Positions 1 through 4,677 of a stretch of DNA of 8,351 bases are shown piece after piece (within the stretch, counting starts at the first letter, position 1; every line of letters begins with the position of its first letter). This stretch comes from UBA11891 sp003533785. GTDB taxonomy: Bacteria; Bacteroidota; Bacteroidia; Flavobacteriales; Flavobacteriaceae. The notes beneath the pieces are model-generated. The model saw only the letters and a list, made by a program, of their open reading frames with translations. It ran no database searches and had not been told where the DNA came from. Made by a program: the position numbers and the translations under genes. Location of the stretch: positions 1 to 8,351 of the forward strand of contig CATFEX010000025.1 in NCBI GenBank assembly GCA_949511625.1, in the 5' to 3' direction.

Positions 1-107
1 AGATTCAAAGCTTATTTTATCGCTGATTGAAACACAAGACTTAAGCTAATTCTTTTGAATAATTACGTTTATTCTTAATAGAAATCCTTAATTATTTTAG
101 AAAACAA

Positions 108-152
108 ATGAAATTCTTTCGCACTTTCTCATTGGGCTTTATGTTGGCATAA
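108..152 (+). other. Tiny signal-peptide-like ORF, possible relic gene start
   Basis: The 14 codons from ATG at 108 read MKFFRTFSLGFMLA and then TAA. The basic start followed by a hydrophobic stretch resembles the beginning of an exported protein. A TAnnTTTG-like element with one mismatch (93-100, TATTTTAG) lies only 7 bases upstream. The sequence after the stop stays open in two other frames for some distance, which would fit a decayed gene. I recognise no protein family in those frames. It may equally be chance. Confidence 0.15.
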
Positions 153-509
153 AAACTATTGTATGTGTGCTCGACGGGGGATGTTGTGTGGGAAACACGA
201 GAGGGATTCAGACGAATAATCCTTTGGGGGATCAATTATTTTACTCCTTGATAAAAGCCGCGTGATCGAAACCTGATTTGACCGTTAACCAATCCATATT
301 CCAGGACAAGGATGTAGGAGATTCGAGCTATACTTCCAATTAACAATAAGTTTGCTTGTGTTCCTCATGGCGAGAGCTTTTTTGTGATTTTTTCATTCAA
401 TTAGGGGATAGCTTTAAAAAAACAGAGACTAATTTAAATAAAATAACACATATTAAAAATAATACATTTTTGTGCTAAAACACTTTAAAGAAAAAATATT
501 ATTATTAGC

Positions 510-587
510 TTTTTGAGCTTTTTTGAATCCAAAATTGCCTATTTAGAGCTATTTTAAACCTTTTTTGATTCATTTTTAGTCTTTTTT
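510..587. other. Phased T-tracts, probable intrinsically curved DNA
   Basis: T- or A-runs centred near 512, 521.5, 532.5, 543, 553.5, 563.5, 575 and 584.5 recur about every 10.3 bases, close to one helical turn. Weaker A/T runs continue to about 631. Phased A/T-tracts are known to bend DNA, and such curvature upstream of promoters can affect transcription. The array ends about 75 bases before the DoxX-like gene. The run at 542-544 is only three bases long, so the phasing is good but not perfect. Confidence 0.45.
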
Positions 588-660
588 GGAGAAAACCGAA
601 TTTTGCAAATTTTAAAAAAATATTGAAAAAAGAGCCTTCTTTTCTCTACTTTACAACGCT

Positions 661-1017
661 ATGTTTCAACTATATTTTATTGGGGTGCTTTACACCATTC
701 TGGGGGTATTCCATTTTACCCATACCCATTTCTATCGTCCCTTGATGCCAAAATTTCTTCCGGCACATGACATTTTAATTTATGCCAGTGGCTGTGCAGA
801 AATTATCTTGGGAATCTGTGTCCTATTTCCAGGGACGCGTAACTGGGCCCTTTGGGGGATTATTGCTATGTTGGTTGTTTTTCTGATGGTTCATGTAAAT
901 ATGCTATTTCCTGAAAATCAGCTTGGAATAGCTACATGGATTCTTTGGTTGCGGATTCCCCTTCAATTCCTACTGATATACTGGGCGTATAGCAACCTTT
1001 CCCCATACGATTTGTAA
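661..1017 (+). CDS. DoxX-like small membrane protein (COG4270 type)
   Basis: This 118-residue protein is almost entirely hydrophobic, with four predicted membrane helices at about residues 4-20, 36-57, 62-82 and 93-110. The layout, with HF near the end of helix 1, a PLMPKFLP loop, an SGCAEIILG helix and a final WLRIPLQFLLIYWAY helix, matches the short DoxX-like inner-membrane proteins of the COG4270 type common in Bacteroidota. Their role is poorly defined; relatives are linked to redox or thiol chemistry, so no function is assigned. The ATG at 661 is the first in frame. There is no Shine-Dalgarno sequence; upstream is A/T-rich, with a weak TTG (623-625) and TACTTTAC (647-654) pair that would give an almost leaderless mRNA. 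The next gene is 111 bases downstream and appears to have its own promoter, so an operon is uncertain. Confidence 0.85.
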   Translation: MFQLYFIGVLYTILGVFHFTHTHFYRPLMPKFLPAHDILIYASGCAEIILGICVLFPGTRNWALWGIIAMLVVFLMVHVNMLFPENQLGIATWILWLRIPLQFLLIYWAYSNLSPYDL

Positions 1018-1041
1018 TACAGGATCGGTTATTGACATCAA

Positions 1042-1077
1042 CACTGGGGGCTGCTTCGAAAACGAAAGGCCCCTGTG
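1042..1077 (+). other. Imperfect hairpin between the DoxX-like and SRPBCC genes
   Basis: CAC (1042-1044), GGGGC (1047-1051) and CTTCG (1054-1058) face CGAAAG (1063-1068, one bulged A), GCCCC (1069-1073) and GTG (1075-1077) around an AAAA loop. The result is a long GC-rich imperfect stem. No T-tract follows on either strand, so it is not a standard intrinsic terminator. It lies 25 bases after the DoxX-like stop codon and could slow polymerase or protect the upstream mRNA 3' end. Confidence 0.45.
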
Positions 1078-1099
1078 AGGATGATATCGATCAATTTTA

Positions 1100-1120
1100 T
1101 ACTTTTATATAACCATAAAT
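1100..1120 (+). promoter_or_regulatory. Putative promoter -7 element and leader of the SRPBCC gene
   Basis: TACTTTTA (1100-1107) fits the Bacteroidota TAnnTTTG element except for the last base. It is followed closely by the word AACCATAAAT (1111-1120), which recurs at 1671 and 1753. The start codon is at 1129. No good TTG was seen at the usual -33 distance, so this is a sequence-match prediction only. Confidence 0.4.
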
Positions 1121-1128
1121 TTATTTAG

Positions 1129-1563
1129 ATGACACCAATCAAACATTTATTACACATTAATACGCCCAAAGAAGCGGTATACGCCGCCTTGACCACTCCT
1201 GAAAAACTTTCTGCCTGGTACACTACCCTTGTTAAAGGGAGTTTTGAACTCGGACAGACGGTTACTTTCGAATTTATAAACCTTGGGGTCTTTCAATTCA
1301 AAATTATCGAGATGGAACCCTGTAGTCGAATCTATTTTGAATGTGTTGATTCACCCTGGGACACGCTTGGGCACCTTATGAAATACGATCTGGATGTAAA
1401 TGCCGATAAAACGCGTGTTCGCTATTCTTATGAGGGATTTGCTGAAATGGATGACGCCTATGCGAATATGAACTACAGTGCTGCAAAATATTTGGAAAGC
1501 CTACGCCAGTATTGTCAAAAAGGAATTGGGGAGGCTTTCGGATCTAAAAATTATCGTTCCTAA
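1129..1563 (+). CDS. SRPBCC / AHSA1-like domain protein
   Basis: This 144-residue soluble protein is a single START-like SRPBCC domain. The N-terminal stretch INTPKEAVYAALTTPEKLSAWYT (about residues 10-32) is the typical opening of the AHSA1 (Hsp90 ATPase activator homologue) branch. It is followed by alternating beta-strands (VTFEF, FQFKIIEMEP, RIYFECV, TRVRYSYEGF) and a long C-terminal helix with W/Y-rich packing (about 108-130). Such domains form a deep hydrophobic pocket; bacterial members bind small ligands or act in cyclase- or chaperone-like roles, and the ligand here cannot be read from sequence. Length is normal for the family. The ATG at 1129 follows an A/T-rich leader and has no Shine-Dalgarno. 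The next terminator is at 1708, about 145 bases after the stop. Confidence 0.88.
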   Translation: MTPIKHLLHINTPKEAVYAALTTPEKLSAWYTTLVKGSFELGQTVTFEFINLGVFQFKIIEMEPCSRIYFECVDSPWDTLGHLMKYDLDVNADKTRVRYSYEGFAEMDDAYANMNYSAAKYLESLRQYCQKGIGEAFGSKNYRS

Positions 1564-1629
1564 AAGCCTAATAATATTATTGTTATATTAAAAAATTATT
1601 AAAGAATTAAAAATTGTGACTTTAATTAC

Positions 1630-1649
1630 TTTTTAATTGCAATTAAAAA
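1630..1649. promoter_or_regulatory. Perfect 20-bp palindrome upstream of a promoter-like element
   Basis: The half-site TTTTTAATTG (1630-1639) is followed directly by its reverse complement CAATTAAAAA (1640-1649). It ends 2 bases before the TACATTTA element at 1652, where an operator overlapping the -10 to -35 region would sit. A dimeric regulator site is possible. In such AT-rich DNA, chance is also possible, although a perfect 20-bp match is notable. Confidence 0.3.
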
Positions 1650-1651
1650 AA

Positions 1652-1680
1652 TACATTTAACACGATTTATAACCATAAAT
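1652..1680 (+). promoter_or_regulatory. Putative promoter and AACCATAAAT leader with no following gene
   Basis: TACATTTA (1652-1659) fits TAnnTTTG except for the last base. The word AACCATAAAT follows at 1671-1680, as at two gene starts in this window. No start codon or open frame follows; the next element is the terminator at 1708-1738. The segment AACCATAAATCA, then TTTT and AT, resembles the leader and start of the PDZ gene at 1753-1772. Confidence 0.35.
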
Positions 1681-1707
1681 CAGCTTTTCATAAACTGAAT
1701 TTTTTTG

Positions 1708-1738
1708 AAGCGCCAGACTTTACATCTGGCGTTTTTTT
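1708..1738 (+). terminator. Intrinsic terminator before the PDZ gene
   Basis: A perfect 7-bp stem, CGCCAGA (1711-1717) with TCTGGCG (1725-1731), encloses a 7-base loop and is followed by seven T residues (1732-1738). AAG at 1708-1710 can extend the stem into the T-run. It would end transcription from the SRPBCC gene, or from the putative promoter at 1652. Its T-run overlaps the -7 element proposed for the PDZ gene. Confidence 0.85.
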
Positions 1739-1762
1739 ATATTTTAGTGCGAAACCATAAAT
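1738..1762 (+). promoter_or_regulatory. Putative promoter -7 element and leader of the PDZ gene
   Basis: TATATTTT (1738-1745) is a one-mismatch TAnnTTTG element, and AACCATAAAT follows at 1753-1762. The start codon is at 1771. This places the promoter directly on the end of the terminator at 1708-1738, so the PDZ gene would be transcribed separately. No clear -33 TTG was found at normal spacing. Confidence 0.4.
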
Positions 1763-1770
1763 CAATTTTG

Positions 1771-2766
1771 ATGAAAAATGTACTAAATACCAACACCATT
1801 TATGTCCTTTCCATTGCCTTTCTTATTTGGGGAGTCTTTGGATTGAAAGACATTAAAAACCAAACTTTTGATGGCTTTGACACCAATCAATTTGAAGTCA
1901 TCCGAATAGAAGAAGCTGGTCCGGCGGATCAAGCGGGGATGAAGATTGGAGACGTTCTCGTGAGTTCGGATGGGATTTCTATAAAAGATTATAAAGAATT
2001 GGACAAGCGGCCTAGAGCTATCATTGGACAATCGCGGACCTATCTAATTGAAAGAGCTGGGGAAGAGCAAACGATAGAACTTACCTATACTGCGTTGCCT
2101 CAAAAAAATAAAACCAATCGCTACATCCAATTTATCATAGCGCTGTTATTTATCGTGCTGCCCTCGGTTGTGACTTCAAAGAGCAACAGCGACTTAAAAT
2201 TATCTTTAGGATTATCGATGACCACTTTTGGATTTTTATTCCTCGATGGGCCCTATTTTGAAAATGGCCCATTTAAGGATTTCGTCGATATAATCGGTAT
2301 TGCGATCATTACTTTTGCGTTGACATATCTTGCTGATTACCTTCTCAAATATGCACCACAGAGCAGCATAACTCAGAAAAAAGCCTATCGTCTGATGTTT
2401 TCTCCAATGGTCTTTATTGTGGCTGTCGTATTAATCATAACTGTGATCAAACCCGATTATTCTTCGGCCTTGAACACTGGGGTTCAAGCGCTATTTACCC
2501 TTTTCTTTTTGGGATATCTGGGGATATCCATTGTGACTCTTATCCGCAAATTTTTGCGAACAGAAGCGGCAAAGCGGAAGGAATACGGTTTGGATCTTAT
2601 GTTATTAGGAGTTTGTTTTTCTTTACTCCCTTTATTTATCTTATTCACCATAAATACCATTAATCCGGGAGCTGAAATACCTGGTGATGACTATGTATTT
2701 ATGGGCTTCGCTCTGATTCCTATCACCTTCTCATTGGCATTAAATCGCTATGAGCAGGCTGGTTAA
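1771..2766 (+). CDS. PDZ domain plus seven-helix membrane protein, ComP-like sensor module without kinase
   Basis: The protein has 331 residues. A first membrane helix (about 10-25) is followed by a PDZ domain (about 38-106) with the typical AGPADQAGMKIGDVL turn at 49-63, probably extracytoplasmic. Seven further helices follow at about 118-135, 144-160, 172-192, 210-226, 238-258, 275-294 and 306-324. This order, the basic AAKRKEYGLDLMLLG approach to the last helices and the closing ALIPITFSLALNRYE resemble the sensor half of ComP-type histidine kinases. The protein stops where their kinase linker would begin. No enzymatic motif is visible. An in-frame ATG at 1705 exists, but the segment before 1771 contains the terminator hairpin, while 1771 directly follows the AACCATAAAT leader, so 1771 is preferred. 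Function is unknown; a signal-sensing or scaffold role is inferred. Confidence 0.8.
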   Translation: MKNVLNTNTIYVLSIAFLIWGVFGLKDIKNQTFDGFDTNQFEVIRIEEAGPADQAGMKIGDVLVSSDGISIKDYKELDKRPRAIIGQSRTYLIERAGEEQTIELTYTALPQKNKTNRYIQFIIALLFIVLPSVVTSKSNSDLKLSLGLSMTTFGFLFLDGPYFENGPFKDFVDIIGIAIITFALTYLADYLLKYAPQSSITQKKAYRLMFSPMVFIVAVVLIITVIKPDYSSALNTGVQALFTLFFLGYLGISIVTLIRKFLRTEAAKRKEYGLDLMLLGVCFSLLPLFILFTINTINPGAEIPGDDYVFMGFALIPITFSLALNRYEQAG

Positions 2767-2787
2767 TTTGCCATAATAGAATGGTTT

Positions 2788-2832
2788 AACCCTCAGCAAT
2801 GGCGCTCTAAAGTCAAGAACTGAGGGTTTTTT
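2788..2832 (+). terminator. Intrinsic terminator after the PDZ gene
   Basis: AACCCTCAG (2788-2796) pairs perfectly with CTGAGGGTT (2820-2828) across a 23-base loop, and a run of six T residues ends at 2832. It begins 21 bases after the PDZ stop codon. On the opposite strand the same stem follows the amidohydrolase stop (2834) at once but has only a weak T-tract, so it may act mainly on the plus strand and only partly for the converging gene. Confidence 0.8.
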
Positions 2833-2833
2833 G

Positions 2834-4435
2834 CTATTCTTCAGAAGTTTTCAGGGTCGGGTATTCTATCCCCAATTGTTCTAAGTAGGAATCGTATTTC
2901 GTTTCGTCGTAATAGAATTTTTTTAAATCGGGACGAAAGGTTCGCATAATGTCTGTGTTGAGTTCAATCGGTGGGGGATCCTCTGCACTAATCATAGGAC
3001 GATAGGTCGTCTCTTTTTGTTGCACTTGGGTAAAATAGGTTTGCGCTTTGGAGAGGAGTGCCTTATTCATCAAAAAATCGAGTATTGTCATAGCAACGAC
3101 TTTTGCCCCTGCAGTCACCCCTTTGTGTGCAATGGGTGTTGCCATGGTGATAGCATTGGACCAGTGATGTCCTTGCAAGTCTGGGATATTGGACGGGAAA
3201 CGAAGAGTGACCGTAGGGACAGTCCACGACACGTCACCAATATCATCAGAGCCTCCGCTGATGATTGTTTTGGAAGGTTTTCCTAGCGCACTCAGTTGGG
3301 TAGCCAGTCCGGTTTGGTTGGTAGAGTTTACTTCTTTTTGAACAGCAACGGCCAATTGCTGATCGGCTGCTGACCATTCCGGCAAGCCTACGGCTTTGAT
3401 ATTTTCATACATGGTTTCAGCGATCACTTTGTTGAAATGACGTGGCCAGGCTGTACCCACCACCCGAGAATTAAATTTGGTGTCGGTCATCAATGCAGCG
3501 CCTTTGGCAATATTATTAGCATCGTTATACATCTTCATGATTCCTTCATAAGTGATATCTCGGAGGTAAAACCATATAGAAGCTTTGGAAGGGACGACAT
3601 TGGGTTGGTCTCCTGCATCGGTAAATATGGAATGCGATCGTTTGAGAGGATGCAAGTGTTCCCGCTTGTAATTCCATCCAACGTTCATCAATTCAGCTGC
3701 ATCTAAGGCACTGCGCCCGCGCCAAGGAGAGCCTGCCGAATGGGCTGCTTCTCCCTCGAAAGTGTACTCTACAGAGATAAGGCCTGTACCGCGGGGTTGT
3801 CCCCAGGCGACTGATAGGTTACTGCTTACGTGAGTAAAAATACACATGTCAATATCATCGAAATAACCATCACGCACAAACCAGGCTTTAGAGGCGACGA
3901 GTTCTTCTGCAATACCAGGCCACAAAACTAGGGTCCCAGGAATATTTTCCCTTTTCATCAATTCTTGTACACTTAGGGCTGCAGTGATGTTGAGTGGTAC
4001 TCCTGCATTGTGACCTTCCCCATGTCCGGGAGCTCCTTCCACCATTGGCTTATGGTAGGCCACTCCAGGGTATTGTGATGCTTTTGGAATACAATCCACA
4101 TCGCTACCTAAGGCAATTACTGGGCCGCCTTCGCCCTGAGTCCAGCGGGCCATCCAAGCTGTGGGAATCCCAGAAACCCCATAGACAACTTCAAAGCCAG
4201 CTTCCGAAAGAATCTTGGACAGATAGGCAGAAGATTCTACTTCGTGAAAACCCAATTCAGCAAAACTGAAAATTTTGTCCACCATCACTTGACTTTGCTT
4301 GTGTCGTAGGGCTACTTTTTCGACAACTTCTTTTTTCTTTTTTCTTTTAAAAGAAGCGGAATATTGCCCTTGAAGTGGAGTCAAAATAAATAACGCCATT
4401 AAGCTACTTATAAAGGAGTTTGTTGTTTTATGCAT
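2834..4435 (-). CDS. Exported AbgB-like M20 amidohydrolase
   Basis: The protein has 533 residues from the ATG at 4435, or 539 from an ATG at 4453; the shorter form starts cleanly at a signal peptide (MHKTTNSFISSLMALFILTP, cleavage near LQGQ). It belongs to the M20 metallo-amidohydrolases, closest in motifs to the aminobenzoyl-glutamate hydrolase subunit AbgB: SDVDCIPK (117-124 in the longer numbering), GHGEGHNAG (143-151), AEE with the expected catalytic Glu (182-184), FTH (206-208), the dimerisation-domain HSAGSPWRGRSALDA (238-252), GGSDDIGDVSW (400-410) and HHW...IAHKG (429-445). It should hydrolyse an amide bond outside the cytoplasm; the substrate is unknown. Oddly, the CGH metal-ligand Cys of relatives is Glu here (146). 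It is longer than E. coli AbgB (about 480), with extra sequence at both ends. It is divergent from the TonB receptor gene. A weak promoter pair lies upstream (TTG at 4541-4539, TATTTTAT at 4518-4511, minus strand). Confidence 0.88.
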   Translation of the reverse strand: MHKTTNSFISSLMALFILTPLQGQYSASFKRKKKKEVVEKVALRHKQSQVMVDKIFSFAELGFHEVESSAYLSKILSEAGFEVVYGVSGIPTAWMARWTQGEGGPVIALGSDVDCIPKASQYPGVAYHKPMVEGAPGHGEGHNAGVPLNITAALSVQELMKRENIPGTLVLWPGIAEELVASKAWFVRDGYFDDIDMCIFTHVSSNLSVAWGQPRGTGLISVEYTFEGEAAHSAGSPWRGRSALDAAELMNVGWNYKREHLHPLKRSHSIFTDAGDQPNVVPSKASIWFYLRDITYEGIMKMYNDANNIAKGAALMTDTKFNSRVVGTAWPRHFNKVIAETMYENIKAVGLPEWSAADQQLAVAVQKEVNSTNQTGLATQLSALGKPSKTIISGGSDDIGDVSWTVPTVTLRFPSNIPDLQGHHWSNAITMATPIAHKGVTAGAKVVAMTILDFLMNKALLSKAQTYFTQVQQKETTYRPMISAEDPPPIELNTDIMRTFRPDLKKFYYDETKYDSYLEQLGIEYPTLKTSEE

Positions 4436-4633
4436 ATCAACCAATTTAAACATGTCTTGTAGGGCGGGACAAACGAATTAGGTTCATCCAGCCTACTCTT
4501 AAATATAGGAATAAAATAGACTGTTTTAACCAATGATCCAAACTCATAATAGGTTCGGGCTTAGCGGATAAATTCGTTTTAAAAAATAAAATTTATTTTC
4601 CTTATCTAGTATGAATAAAAATAAGAAAGGCCC

Positions 4634-4641
4634 TATATTTG
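4634..4641 (+). promoter_or_regulatory. Promoter -7 element of the TonB-dependent receptor gene
   Basis: TATATTTG is an exact match to the Bacteroidota TAnnTTTG element. Transcription would start near 4648, leaving about a 30-base A/T-rich leader to the ATG at 4678. No exact TTG lies at the usual -33 distance, and no clear Fur-box-like inverted repeat was found nearby. The element overlaps a possible TTG start at 4639, which argues against that start. Confidence 0.6.
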
Positions 4642-4677
4642 CATAAAATATTATTTTTATTAAATCTTAATAAAAAG

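Larger units (their letters stand above)
1..660. other. Long intergenic region, no convincing gene
   Basis: No frame on either strand gives a protein I can recognise. The first about 50 bases could be the 3' end of an upstream gene (frames stop at 28-30 and 47-49), but this cannot be decided. Positions 108-152 encode a 14-residue signal-peptide-like ORF that stops at once. On the plus strand 101-265 stays open without an ATG. On the minus strand short open stretches are interrupted by stops. Composition shifts: about 165-410 is moderately GC-rich and has several possible hairpins, while 415-660 is very A/T-rich with phased T-tracts. A relic gene or an unrecognised structured RNA are both possible. 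Confidence 0.6.

Noticed and set aside
326..350. tRNA-like start on the minus strand (GGAAGTATAGCTC)
   Set aside because: No anticodon stem, T-arm or matching acceptor strand follows; the resemblance is limited to a dozen bases.
360..383. Terminator at the T-run 378-383
   Set aside because: Only a very weak 3-4 bp stem can be drawn before the T-run.
1705..1770. Longer N-terminus for the PDZ protein starting at the ATG at 1705
   Set aside because: This segment contains the perfect terminator hairpin and T-run at 1708-1738 and would put 22 extra residues before the first membrane helix; the ATG at 1771 directly follows a promoter-like element and leader.
3017..4269. Plus-strand open frames within the amidohydrolase gene
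   Set aside because: They lie fully inside a minus-strand gene with clear M20 motifs and show no recognisable domain or start signals.
4561..4633. Fur box upstream of the FecA-like receptor
   Set aside because: Only AT-rich partial inverted repeats (for example TTATTTT at 4593-4599 with AAAATAA at 4617-4623) were found; none matches the GATAATGATAATCATTATC-type pattern.
4639..4677. TTG start for the TonB receptor
   Set aside because: It lies inside the exact TATATTTG promoter element (4634-4641), so it would not be transcribed; the ATG at 4678 begins a normal signal peptide.
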